A stretch of DNA of 41,883 nt. It comes from Candidatus Brevibacterium intestinavium (GTDB lineage Bacteria > Actinomycetota > Actinomycetes > Actinomycetales > Brevibacteriaceae). This document shows positions 17,131 to 25,212 of this stretch, in pieces (position 1 is the stretch's first letter; every line of letters begins with the position of its first letter). The position numbers and the translations under genes were made by a program. Under the pieces are notes generated by a model. The model was not told the DNA's origin, searched no databases, and was given only the letters and a program-made list of their open reading frames with translations. Location of the stretch: positions 1 to 41,883 of the forward strand of contig DWZN01000126.1 in the NCBI GenBank assembly GCA_019117545.1, in the 5' to 3' direction.

Positions 17131-17730
17131 ATGATCGAACTTGATGCCTCGCTCCATCCGGAGCTCGTCCCCCTGTCCTGGCTCATCGGGTCCTGGGAAG
17201 GCGTCGGTGTCGTCGGCTATGCGGACACACCTGAGAAGCAGTTCGGTCAGCGCATCGACTTCGCCGCCCACGAGGGCACCCCGTTCCTCCAGTACACTGC
17301 GCATGCGTGGCTGCTCGACGAGGCCGGGGAGCTCGAATCGACCCTGACGCTGGAGACCGGAATCTGGCAGCTCGTGCGCGAGCACGACGAGGGCGACGTG
17401 GGGCCGGGCATGATGGTGCCCACCGCGGAGCAGAGCTTCACCTCCGCCGCCGCGGTCGAGACCCTGCGCACGAACGACGACGCCTTCGAGATCGAAGTCG
17501 AGATCGCCCATCCGCACGGCGTCATGGAACTCTACGCGGGAACCGTCAGAGGCCCGCGCATCGACCTGGCCACGGACGTCGTGGCCCGAACGAAGACCGC
17601 GAAGGAGTACACCGCCTCGACGCGGATGTACGGCCTCGTCGGCGGCGAACTCATGTGGGCCTGGGATATGGCAGCCATGGGCCACGAACTCGCCTCGCAC
17701 TCCTCTGCCAGATTGAAGAAGCTGTCCTGA
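17131..17730 (+). CDS. nitrobindin-like heme-binding beta-barrel (FABP-family) protein
   Basis: This 199-residue protein has the lipocalin-like signature GSWEGVG (GxWxGxG, residues 20-26). Alternating beta-strand patterns follow (residues 35-180), then a C-terminal MAAMGHELASHSSARLKKL segment that, as in nitrobindins, supplies the heme-ligand histidine. Bacterial nitrobindins bind ferric heme and react with NO or peroxynitrite. It precedes ygfZ by one base, an arrangement also seen in mycobacteria. There is no signal peptide, so it is cytoplasmic. ATG 17131 is the first start in frame. Confidence 0.85.
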   Translation: MIELDASLHPELVPLSWLIGSWEGVGVVGYADTPEKQFGQRIDFAAHEGTPFLQYTAHAWLLDEAGELESTLTLETGIWQLVREHDEGDVGPGMMVPTAEQSFTSAAAVETLRTNDDAFEIEVEIAHPHGVMELYAGTVRGPRIDLATDVVARTKTAKEYTASTRMYGLVGGELMWAWDMAAMGHELASHSSARLKKLS

Positions 17731-17731
17731 G

Positions 17732-18946
17732 ATGTCTGATCCCGTGTCGCCGAACCCCGTTCCCTCCGATTCGCCGTCGCCTGGCGACGAGAATTCCTCG
17801 GCCGAGGCGACCGTGCGCCGGTCCTCGCTGGCCCGACCGCTGAGCTCGACGGCGGTCATGGGGGCCGGAGCGCTGTCGGAGACCCCGTTGCACTACGGCG
17901 CCTCCCTGCGTGAGCAGCGCGTGCTCGAAGAGCAGGACGGCCTCGTCGACCTCCCGCACCTGCGGGTGCTGCGCCTGAGCGGGCCGGACCGTCTGACCTG
18001 GCTCAATTCGATCACCACGCAGAAGATCGACACGCTCGCCCCAGGTGTGTCCACGGAGACCCTCGTCCTCGACCCGAACGGCCGGATCGAGGGCTGGCTC
18101 AAGATCGTCGACGATGGTGAGGCCCTGTGGGCGATCAGTGAGCTCAACACCGATCAGACGCTGGACTTCCTGCGCAAGATGGTGTTCATGATGCGCGTCG
18201 AGATCGACGACCTCAGCGACGACTTCCAGTGCTTCGGCGCCGTGACCGCCCTGCCCGAGAAGCTGCCGGTGACCCAGCTGTGGGCCGACCCGTGGCCGCA
18301 CATCGGCGTCGGTTCGGCCTCCTACGCCCAGATCGACCTCGGCCTCGAGGTCGCGGGCACGGACCATCCCGGGCTCGAGACCCCGTTCGTCATCGGCATC
18401 GTCAAGCGCACCGACCTGCAGGGGCTGTCGGCCAAGGACTTCTCCATGGCCGGCTTCGACGCCTGGGAGGCGCTGCGGATCGCGGCCTGGCGCCCGGGCC
18501 GCAGCGAGATCGACCACAAGGCGCTCGTCGGCGAACTCGACCTGCTGCGCACGGCCGTGCACCTGGCCAAGGGGTGCTACCGGGGCCAGGAGGCCGTGGC
18601 GCGGGTGCACAACCTCGGCCAGCCGCCCAGGCGTCTGACCTTCGTCCACCTCGACGGATCCGGGCACATCGCCCCGGACCCCGGTTCCGATGTGCTCGCC
18701 GAGGTCCGCGGCTCGCAGCGGTCGGTGGGCACGCTGAGCTCGGTGACCGTGCACTGGCAGCTCGGACCGATCGGTCTGGCCGTGGTCAAGCGCAACCTCT
18801 CGCCCGAGGCGGAGCTGAGCTTCGAAATGAGTGACGGAGACCGCGTCGTCGGCGCGCAGGAGACCATCGTCGCCCCCGTGCGCGAACACGAACGGGTTCT
18901 GCCGGCACGGAACAAGGACGTCGACATGCGGAACCAGAACCGCTGA
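17732..18946 (+). CDS. ygfZ: YgfZ/GcvT-type folate-binding protein
   Basis: The 404-residue protein belongs to the YgfZ (COG0354) family, folate-dependent factors that help assemble or repair certain iron-sulfur enzymes. The diagnostic KGCYRGQE motif is present with Cys at residue 282. N-terminal GcvT-fold features include LRLSGPDRLTWLNSITTQKI and LDPNGRIEGWLKI. The first 45 residues are polar and Ser/Pro-rich, so a later start is possible, but ATG 17732 directly follows the upstream stop and suggests coupling. A hairpin at 18979-19010 ends the unit. Confidence 0.93.
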   Translation: MSDPVSPNPVPSDSPSPGDENSSAEATVRRSSLARPLSSTAVMGAGALSETPLHYGASLREQRVLEEQDGLVDLPHLRVLRLSGPDRLTWLNSITTQKIDTLAPGVSTETLVLDPNGRIEGWLKIVDDGEALWAISELNTDQTLDFLRKMVFMMRVEIDDLSDDFQCFGAVTALPEKLPVTQLWADPWPHIGVGSASYAQIDLGLEVAGTDHPGLETPFVIGIVKRTDLQGLSAKDFSMAGFDAWEALRIAAWRPGRSEIDHKALVGELDLLRTAVHLAKGCYRGQEAVARVHNLGQPPRRLTFVHLDGSGHIAPDPGSDVLAEVRGSQRSVGTLSSVTVHWQLGPIGLAVVKRNLSPEAELSFEMSDGDRVVGAQETIVAPVREHERVLPARNKDVDMRNQNR

Positions 18947-18978
18947 TCCCAAGCTGCGTCATCGGCGCCCGAGGACGA

Positions 18979-19010
18979 CGGAATCCGCACCTTCGCGGCC
19001 GCGGATTCCG
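18979..19010 (+). terminator. terminator-like hairpin after ygfZ
   Basis: Perfect 10-bp arms CGGAATCCGC / GCGGATTCCG enclose a 12-nt loop, 33 bp after the ygfZ stop. There is no T-run, as is common in high-GC actinobacteria. Confidence 0.6.
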
Positions 19011-19037
19011 GCCATCTGCCCAGCCTGCGGACGACAA

Positions 19038-19067
19038 GTGACAAAACGCGTCATGAACCCCTATTGT
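19038..19067 (+). promoter_or_regulatory. gabT promoter, GTGACA - 18 bp - TATTGT, leaderless
   Basis: The -35 GTGACA (19038-19043) and -10 TATTGT (19062-19067) are 18 bp apart. The -10 ends 7 nt before the ATG at 19075, with no ribosome-binding site between, so gabT is most likely translated from a leaderless mRNA. Confidence 0.65.
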
Positions 19068-19074
19068 TCCCCTT

Positions 19075-20439
19075 ATGACAGCTTTGGAGATGGGCGGCGA
19101 AGCGCTGCCGCAGGAACGTAAGATCGTCACCGAGATCCCGGGACCGAAGTCCCGTGAACTCGAGGCACGTCGCCAGTCCGCCGTGGCCACCGGTGTCGGT
19201 TCGGCCCTGCCCGCCTATGTGGTCGCGGGCGGCGGCGGCATCCTCAAGGACGCCGACGGCAACCAGCTCATCGACCTCGGCGCCGGCATCGCCGTGACCA
19301 CGGCCGGGAACTCGAACCCGCGCGTGGTCGAGAACGCGAAGGCCCAGCTCGAGTCGTTCACCCACACCTGCTTCATGGTCAGCCCCTACGAGGGCTACGT
19401 CGAGGTCGCCGAAGCCCTCAACCGTCTGACCCCGGGCGACCACGAGAAGCGCACCGTGCTGCTCAACTCCGGCGCCGAGGCGGTCGAGAACGCCGTGAAG
19501 ATCGCTCGCGCCCACACCGGCCGCGATGCCGTCGTCGTCTTCGACCACGCCTACCACGGTCGCACCAACCTGACCATGGCGATGACCTCGAAGGCCGCGC
19601 CCTACAAGGCCGGCTTCGGACCCTTCGCCGGTGAGGTCTACCGGGCCCCGATGTCCTACCCGTTCCGTGACAACGACGCCGCGGGCACGAAGGTCAGCGG
19701 TGAGGACGCGGCCAAGCGCGTGATCAATATGATCGAGAAGCAGCTCGGCTCCGAATACGTCGCCGCGATCGTCATCGAGCCCATCCAGGGCGAGGGCGGC
19801 TTCATCGTTCCGGCCGAGGGCTTCCTGCCGACGCTGGTCGACTACGCCCGCGAGAAGGGCATCGTCTTCGTCGCCGACGAGGTCCAGGCCGGCTTCGCCC
19901 GCACCGGGAAGATGTTCGCCTCCGAATGGGAGGGCATCGTCCCCGATCTCGTCTCCACGGCCAAGGGCATCGCCGGTGGTCTGCCGCTGTCGGCCGTGAC
20001 CGGGCGCGCGGACATCATGGACTCGGTCGGACCCGGCCGCCTCGGCGGAACCTACGGCGGCAACCCCGTCGCCTGTGCCGCGGCCCTCGGCGCGATCGCC
20101 GCCTACGAAGAGGACGGCCTGGCCGCCAATGCCGAGCACATCGGTGAGATCCTCGTCGACCGGCTGACGAAGCTGCAGTCGAAGTACCCGGAGATCGGTG
20201 ACGTCCGCGGCCGCGGTGCGATGATCGCCGCCGAGTTCGTCGAGCACGACTCGATCGAGCCGAACCCGGATCTGGTCAAGAAGATCGCCGACTACTGTGC
20301 GAAGAACGGCGTCGTCGTGCTCACCACGGGCACCTACGGCAACATTCTGCGCTTCCTGCCGCCGCTGACGATCTCCGACGAACTCCTGCATGACGCCTTC
20401 GACGTCATCGAGGCGGGCCTGGCCGAACTCCTCGGCTGA
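19075..20439 (+). CDS. gabT: 4-aminobutyrate aminotransferase GabT
   Basis: The 454-residue class III PLP aminotransferase moves the amino group of GABA to 2-oxoglutarate, giving succinate semialdehyde and glutamate. Visible are NSGAEAVENAVKIAR, the aromatic FDHAYHGRTNLTMAMTSK, VIEPIQGEGGF, the cofactor Asp in VADEVQAGFARTG (D268) and the Schiff-base lysine K297 in STAKGIAGGLPL, then GGTYGGNPVACAAAL. Length fits the family. A related omega-amino acid is possible as substrate. The promoter is leaderless. A strong terminator separates it from the PucR-type regulator, its likely controller. Confidence 0.92.
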   Translation: MTALEMGGEALPQERKIVTEIPGPKSRELEARRQSAVATGVGSALPAYVVAGGGGILKDADGNQLIDLGAGIAVTTAGNSNPRVVENAKAQLESFTHTCFMVSPYEGYVEVAEALNRLTPGDHEKRTVLLNSGAEAVENAVKIARAHTGRDAVVVFDHAYHGRTNLTMAMTSKAAPYKAGFGPFAGEVYRAPMSYPFRDNDAAGTKVSGEDAAKRVINMIEKQLGSEYVAAIVIEPIQGEGGFIVPAEGFLPTLVDYAREKGIVFVADEVQAGFARTGKMFASEWEGIVPDLVSTAKGIAGGLPLSAVTGRADIMDSVGPGRLGGTYGGNPVACAAALGAIAAYEEDGLAANAEHIGEILVDRLTKLQSKYPEIGDVRGRGAMIAAEFVEHDSIEPNPDLVKKIADYCAKNGVVVLTTGTYGNILRFLPPLTISDELLHDAFDVIEAGLAELLG

Positions 20440-20458
20440 CCACCCGCCCGAGAGTTGC

Positions 20459-20504
20459 CTGACGGCGGCGCGGATGCCACGCGAGGCATCCGCGCCGCCG
20501 TCAG
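20459..20504 (+). terminator. strong terminator hairpin after gabT
   Basis: Perfect 20-bp inverted arms (20459-20478 and 20485-20504) with a 6-nt loop ACGCGA start 19 bp after the gabT stop. The tandem repeat begins immediately after the right arm. Confidence 0.85.
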
Positions 20505-20643
20505 CCGTTCGCAGGGGGAGGAACCGGCGCTTCGCAGGGGAAGGAACCGGCGCTTCGCAGGGGAAGGAGTCGGCGCTTCGCAGGGGAAGGAGTCGGCGCT
20601 TCGCAGGGGGAAGGGGCCGGCGCTTCCAAGGGAGGAGCGGGCG
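20505..20643. repeat. 23-bp tandem repeat, about six copies
   Basis: Units begin at 20505, 20528, 20551, 20574, 20597 (24 bp) and 20621 (decayed). They share TTCGCAGGGGAAGGA and differ by one to three bases. The array fills the space between the gabT terminator and the pucR promoter, ending about 8 bp before the pucR -10. Confidence 0.9.
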
Positions 20644-20651
20644 CCATTGGT

Positions 20652-20657
20652 TACAGT
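20652..20657 (+). promoter_or_regulatory. -10 element TACAGT, leaderless promoter of the PucR gene
   Basis: TACAGT ends 6 nt before the ATG at 20664 and fits TANNNT. The spacer lacks a ribosome-binding site. The position of a -35 would fall in the end of the tandem repeat. Confidence 0.5.
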
Positions 20658-20663
20658 GAGAAT

Positions 20664-22430
20664 ATGACCGACACCGCTGGCCTTCGCCTGTCCCGGATGC
20701 TCCGGGACACGGAGAGCTTCCTGCTTCCGCTCACCGAGGTCGCCCATGATGTTGAGATCACGCGGATCGACTTCGGATTCGACCTGCCGCAGGAAGACGC
20801 GCTCGACGGCGGGGCCGCCGAGAACTCCGATCACGCCGCCGCTGCCTCGGCCGACCCTGCCCGCCGAGCCCGGGCCGGGGCCGTCGTCCTCATCACCGAC
20901 GCGGTGCACAGTCGAACGGGACTCGAGGCGATCCTCGACGAACACGCCGGGGCCGCGGCGCTCGTGCTCCCGCCGGGAGCGCACGTCCACCTCGGCGATT
21001 CCGAGGCCCCGGGTGGGCAGCAGGGGCCCGTCCTCCTCGAACGCTCACCGCATGTGACCTGGTCGGAGGCGCTCGTCCACCTGCGGCAGCTCAAGGAGGG
21101 GGCGACGAGCACCCTGGCCTGGCCCGATGTCGACGATCTCAGCGCCTTAGCGGCGGTCATCGCGGACTTGACCGGCGCATCGATCACGATCGAGGACCCC
21201 GCTTCGCGAGTCCTCGCCCACGCCAACCTCGGCGATGAGCTCGATGAGATCCGGCGGGAGACGATCCTCACCGGGGCGATTCCGGCCTGGCGGATCGCCG
21301 AACTCGAGGAATCCGGATTCCTCGACACGGTCCGACACTCCACCGACGTCGTCGAACGCCGCGCCGCCGGCTCCTCGCCGGCCCGTTCCGTCATCGCTCT
21401 GCGCAGCGAGGGCGAGCTGATCGGCACGATCTGGGCGGCCTACCCGTCCTCGGTCGATCCCGAGCCGCTGCGGGAGGTGCTCCGCGATGCCGCCCGCGCC
21501 GCCCTGCCCGTGATGCTGCGCACGCTGCGGCGCTCACCGTTCGAGAAGCGCATCCGCCGGGAGGCCCTCGGCGGGATCCTCGCCGGCCCCGCCGACCTCG
21601 GCCCCTCGGCGACCCTGCTGGCGCTGCCGTTTGCCGGCCACTACTGTGCCCTCGCCTTCGCCGAGGTGGCGCCCGAGCGCGAGCCCGTGCTGCGATTCCA
21701 TCTGCGGGCGGCCTTCGCCGATGCCGTGCTCGCACATGTGGAGCCCGGGCTCGGCACCGGTCCGACCGCCGGCGGTGGGGCCCATCTGGCGGTGCTGGTG
21801 CAGATGAGCGAGCCGATGGACGCCGAAGGCATTCGGGACCATGTGCTGACAACGCTGCGGCGTTCGCTGCCCGGAGGCGACCGGCTGGCCTTCGGCGTCG
21901 GCACCCCGGTCGACCGCCTCGACGAGGTGCACCGCTCCTGGACCGAGGCCGTCTACGTCGTCGACGCCGTCCAAGCCCGGCTGAACTCCGCCGGTGCGGC
22001 CCGAGCGGACGCCGAGGCGGGTCTCGCCTCGGCGTCCGCAGCGGTGCCCGAAGCGGTCACCGGAGCGACGGCCGAGGCGGTCACCGGAGCGACGGCCGCC
22101 GATGTCGCCGCGGAGGTCGTCGGGCTGCGCGTGGCCGACGCTCTGCGAGCCGCGGACGCCGGCGACGGAGGCGAACGCGTGGTCTGGCCGGCCCGCGCGC
22201 TGGCCCGGCACGACGCCAACCACAACGGCAGCCTGCTCGAGACGCTGCGCGTGTACTTCGCCACGGTCGGCAACTCCGCCGAGGCCTCCCGCAGGCTGCA
22301 CGTGCACACGAACTCCCTGCGGCATCGGCTGGGACGGATCGAGGAGATCACCGGTCTGTCGACGGCCGAGCCCGCCGACAGGCTGTGGCTCGAACTCTCG
22401 GTGCTCACCCACGACCGAGCGAGGAGCTGA
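20664..22430 (+). CDS. PucR-family transcriptional regulator
   Basis: The 588-residue regulator ends in the PucR-type helix-turn-helix: LLETLRVYFATVGNSAEASR, then LHVHTNSLRHRLGRIEEITG, about residues 515-565. The N-terminal third carries a PucR-like sensor segment (VLITDAVHSRTGLEAILDEH) and a GAF-like piece (ADLTGASITIEDPASRVLAH). The middle resembles the degenerate cyclase-like domain of this family. An Ala-rich linker (about residues 445-480) contains 24-bp nucleotide repeats. PucR-type proteins often control purine, GABA or amino acid use from adjacent genes, which fits gabT upstream and the decarboxylase-TRAP operon downstream. Confidence 0.9.
   Translation: MTDTAGLRLSRMLRDTESFLLPLTEVAHDVEITRIDFGFDLPQEDALDGGAAENSDHAAAASADPARRARAGAVVLITDAVHSRTGLEAILDEHAGAAALVLPPGAHVHLGDSEAPGGQQGPVLLERSPHVTWSEALVHLRQLKEGATSTLAWPDVDDLSALAAVIADLTGASITIEDPASRVLAHANLGDELDEIRRETILTGAIPAWRIAELEESGFLDTVRHSTDVVERRAAGSSPARSVIALRSEGELIGTIWAAYPSSVDPEPLREVLRDAARAALPVMLRTLRRSPFEKRIRREALGGILAGPADLGPSATLLALPFAGHYCALAFAEVAPEREPVLRFHLRAAFADAVLAHVEPGLGTGPTAGGGAHLAVLVQMSEPMDAEGIRDHVLTTLRRSLPGGDRLAFGVGTPVDRLDEVHRSWTEAVYVVDAVQARLNSAGAARADAEAGLASASAAVPEAVTGATAEAVTGATAADVAAEVVGLRVADALRAADAGDGGERVVWPARALARHDANHNGSLLETLRVYFATVGNSAEASRRLHVHTNSLRHRLGRIEEITGLSTAEPADRLWLELSVLTHDRARS
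22005..22039 (+). repeat. perfect 15-bp inverted repeat inside the PucR gene
   Basis: Arms GCGGACGCCGAGGCG (22005-22019) and CGCCTCGGCGTCCGC (22025-22039) flank GGTCT. It encodes part of the Ala-rich linker and directly precedes a 24-bp tandem repeat. Confidence 0.85.
22053..22100 (+). repeat. two 24-bp in-frame tandem copies inside the PucR gene
   Basis: Copies at 22053-22076 and 22077-22100 both contain GCGGTCACCGGAGCGACGGC and give a repeated AVTGATAE peptide in the linker. Confidence 0.85.
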
Positions 22431-22496
22431 GCCCGGCGGCCCGGGGCAGCCGGCAGCCCATTATGGTGTGAAACCTACAATCGGGTGCGGCAAAGA

Positions 22497-22526
22497 TTGG
22501 CACGTTATTGTCTGTTCGGCTAGGTC
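22497..22526 (+). promoter_or_regulatory. candidate promoter of the decarboxylase-TRAP operon
   Basis: TTGGCA (22497-22502) lies 18 bp before TAGGTC (22521-22526), giving a leader of about 35 nt before the ATG at 22568. The -10 match is imperfect. An alternative -10 TATTGT at 22506-22511 has no matching -35. Confidence 0.4.
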
Positions 22527-22567
22527 GATCGTCCTAAAGTGACAGGAGACCACGAACAGAGGACGGT

Positions 22568-24232
22568 ATGGCAGACAGTGACCACTCGATCCCGGACAGC
22601 CGGGCAGGGGCGATCAGGGCGATCGCCGAGACCAGCGATCACTTCGGTCGCGGCGACGCGGACGACCCCGATGCCGGTGGTGACCGGCACGCACGCGTGC
22701 CCGTCCTATCGGACCGGGACCCGGTGCTCGGACTCATGGACCTCGATTGGGTCGATGCCGCATTCGAGCGGCTGAACTCGGCCTTCGCCTCGCAGCGGGA
22801 CGTGCTCCACGCGGTGGCCTGCAAAGCCGTGCCGCTGCGTTCGCTGCTGCATCGCTACGCCGAGGCGGGAGCCGGCTGCGAGGTCGCCAGCCCCGGTGAG
22901 CTCGAACTCGCCCTCGAAGCCGGGTTCGCCCCCGAAGCGATCGTGTTCGACTCCCCGGCCAAGACCTGGACCGAACTGCGAAGGGCCGTCGATCTCGGTG
23001 TCTCGATCAACATCGACAACTTCGACGAACTGGCCCGCCTCGACACGATCCTGGCAGAACGCCGCCCCGGACCCGCCTCGGCGGAAGTGCCGGGTCCCGC
23101 CTCGGTGGAAGTGCCGGGTCCCGCCTCGGCACGGATCGGCATCCGCATCAACCCGCAATCGGGCACAGGCGCGATCGGATCGCTGAGCACTGCCACCGAG
23201 ACCTCGAAGTTCGGCATCGGGCTGGGCGATCCCGGTGCCCGGGAGAGCCTCATCGAGGCCTATCTGGCCAGGCCGTGGCTCAACCAGATCCACGTCCACT
23301 CGGGTTCCCAGGGCATCAGCCTCGACAAAGCCGCGGTCGGCATCCGCGCCGCCGTCGAGCTCGCCGAAGAGATCAACGCACGAGCCGCGTCGGAGTCGAC
23401 GACGATGCCCGAGACGAGCACGTCGGGCCGGCGCGATTTGCAGTCGCCGACGGCGCCCGACCGACGGCGGGTCACCCGCATCGACATCGGCGGGGGACTG
23501 TCGGTGAACTTCGACGGTGAGGACGTCACCCCCACCTTCGCCGAGTACCGGGCCGTGCTCGAGGACCTCGTGCCGGGACTGTTCGACTTCGACATCGTCA
23601 CGGAATTCGGTCGCGCACTGCTGGCCAAGGCCGGCACCATCCTCACCCGCGTCGAATACGCGAAGACCACCGGCGGGCGCCGCATCGCCATGACCCACGC
23701 CGGCGTCCAGGTCGCCACCCGCACCGCCTACGCGCCGGCCGATTGGCCCCTGCGCATCCTGCCCTTCACCGCGCACGGCGCACCCAAGACCGCCGAGGCG
23801 GTCCCGACCGATATCGCCGGCCCCGCCTGCTTCTCCGGCGACCTCCTCGCCCGTGACCGGATGCTGCCCCGCCTCGACGCGGGCGACCTCGTGGCCGTGC
23901 CGGAGACCGGCGCGTACTACTTCTCGAACCCGTTCTCGTACAACCTCCTGCCGGCCGTGCCCGTCTACGGATACCGGACGACACCGGACGGGGCGATCGA
24001 GTGGACTCTCATCCGCCGAGGTCAGTCCCTGGACCGAGTCCTCACCGAGACGGGTGCATTCGACAGCGGGGCTTGGAACCGTGGGAGGATTGACTCCTCA
24101 TCTAACAATTCAGCAAACTTTGAGTTCGAGGGCCAAAACAATGACAACCTCCGAATAGCCTCGGAGATAAGTGACCGGTCGCTCAGCAGAGGTGCTGAGG
24201 CCATCGACTCGGCTGAGAAGGGAAGACAATGA
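22568..24232 (+). CDS. PLP-dependent fold-III decarboxylase (Orn/DAP/Arg decarboxylase 2 family)
   Basis: The 554-residue enzyme has an alanine-racemase-like barrel with the PLP lysine in VACKAVPLRSLL (K86). CEVASPGELELALEAG, INIDNFDEL, RINPQ, the HVHSGSQG histidine and the glycine-rich IDIGGGLSVNF follow. In the C-terminal barrel are EFGRALLAKAG and GPACFSGDLL, the family's Cys motif. It is closer to unusual members of this family than to LysA; I recall such proteins being labelled Y4yA-like, and the substrate is unknown. AGAGGA precedes the ATG. Residues about 168-190 are a 24-bp nucleotide repeat (GPAS.EVP). The last 50 or so residues look non-homologous. It overlaps the TAXI gene by ATGA. 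Confidence 0.85.
   Translation: MADSDHSIPDSRAGAIRAIAETSDHFGRGDADDPDAGGDRHARVPVLSDRDPVLGLMDLDWVDAAFERLNSAFASQRDVLHAVACKAVPLRSLLHRYAEAGAGCEVASPGELELALEAGFAPEAIVFDSPAKTWTELRRAVDLGVSINIDNFDELARLDTILAERRPGPASAEVPGPASVEVPGPASARIGIRINPQSGTGAIGSLSTATETSKFGIGLGDPGARESLIEAYLARPWLNQIHVHSGSQGISLDKAAVGIRAAVELAEEINARAASESTTMPETSTSGRRDLQSPTAPDRRRVTRIDIGGGLSVNFDGEDVTPTFAEYRAVLEDLVPGLFDFDIVTEFGRALLAKAGTILTRVEYAKTTGGRRIAMTHAGVQVATRTAYAPADWPLRILPFTAHGAPKTAEAVPTDIAGPACFSGDLLARDRMLPRLDAGDLVAVPETGAYYFSNPFSYNLLPAVPVYGYRTTPDGAIEWTLIRRGQSLDRVLTETGAFDSGAWNRGRIDSSSNNSANFEFEGQNNDNLRIASEISDRSLSRGAEAIDSAEKGRQ
23066..23134 (+). repeat. 24-bp in-frame tandem repeat, nearly three copies, in the decarboxylase gene
   Basis: Copies start at 23066, 23090 and 23114 and share GTCCCGCCTCGG-type cores, encoding repeated PGPAS-VEV. 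The insert lies in a surface loop before the RIGIRINPQ strand. Confidence 0.85.
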
Positions 24233-25212
24233 CGATTCGACGCATCACCACAGCGGCCATTGCCGCGCTCGCCCTGACCCTGACTGCCTGCGGATCCGGT
24301 GGGGGTGAAGGCGGCAGCGGTGAGACCACGGACGACCTCACCCTCGGAACCGGCGGCACCTCGGGAACGTACTACCCGCTCGGTGGAGAGCTGGCCACGA
24401 TCTTCGAGAGCAATGTCGACGGGGTCACCGTCAACTACGTGGAGTCCGGCGCCTCGGCGGAGAACCTCGGCAAGATCTACCAGGGCGAGTGGCAGATGGG
24501 CTTCACCCAGAGCGATACCGCGAACGATGCCGTCAACGGTGAGCTCGAGGACCTCGACGGCACGGAGCTCGACAACGTCGGCTGGCTCGCCTCGCTCTAC
24601 CCCGAGGCCGCACACATCATCGTCCGCGACGACTCGGACATCGAATCGGTCGATGACCTCAAGGGCAAGAAGATCGCCGTCGGCGATGCCGGATCCGGCA
24701 CGCGGGCGATCTCCGATGCGATCCTCGAGGCCGCGGACATCGGCGAGTCGGACTACACCCCTGAGATCACGGACTTCGGGGCATCGACCGATATGCTCGG
24801 CGACAAGCAGATCGACGCCACGATCTTCGTCGTCGGCACACCCGTCGCCGGTCTGACCCAGCTGGCGGCCTCGACCGACGTCCGGCTGCTCGAGCTCGAC
24901 GACGACGTCACCTCGGCGATCGAGGAATCGACCGGCGCGGAGTCCTACGACATCCCCGCCGATGCCTATGACTTCCTCGACGAGGACGTTCCGACGGTTT
25001 CGGTGTTCGCCGCATTGGTGGCATCGACGGACCAGGTCAGCGAGGACACGGCCTACGGACTGACCAAGGCGCTGTTCGAGAACACCGATGACGTCACCCT
25101 CGATGTCGGACAGCTGATCGAAAAGGACACCGCGATGCAGGGAATCGGAGACGTTCCCCTGCACCCGGGAGCTGAGAAGTACTTCGAAGAAGAGGGCGTC
25201 GACCTGCCGTGA
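24229..25212 (+). CDS. TRAP transporter substrate-binding lipoprotein, TAXI family
   Basis: The 327-residue protein starts with a lipoprotein signal (ALALTLTACGSGGG, Cys at residue 21) and a Gly/Glu linker. The TAXI-family hallmarks follow: LTLGTGGTSGTYYPLGGELA, VNYVESGASAENLGKIYQGEWQMGFTQSD, LASLYPEAAHIIVR, LKGKKIAVGDAGSGT and the late PTVSVFAALVAS. TAXI receptors feed TRAP permeases with dicarboxylates or amino acids such as glutamate. GAAGGGAAG precedes the ATG, which overlaps the decarboxylase stop. The stop in turn overlaps the permease GTG. Confidence 0.95.
   Translation: MTIRRITTAAIAALALTLTACGSGGGEGGSGETTDDLTLGTGGTSGTYYPLGGELATIFESNVDGVTVNYVESGASAENLGKIYQGEWQMGFTQSDTANDAVNGELEDLDGTELDNVGWLASLYPEAAHIIVRDDSDIESVDDLKGKKIAVGDAGSGTRAISDAILEAADIGESDYTPEITDFGASTDMLGDKQIDATIFVVGTPVAGLTQLAASTDVRLLELDDDVTSAIEESTGAESYDIPADAYDFLDEDVPTVSVFAALVASTDQVSEDTAYGLTKALFENTDDVTLDVGQLIEKDTAMQGIGDVPLHPGAEKYFEEEGVDLP

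Noticed and set aside
16068..17186. Extension of the glnR frame far upstream on the minus strand
   Set aside because: The extra stretch is a shadow of the plus-strand membrane protein gene, whereas the family start matches 16058-16067.
20505..20643. CRISPR or coding repeat in the gabT-pucR spacer
   Set aside because: 23-bp units abut without spacers; frames through it change no recognisable protein.
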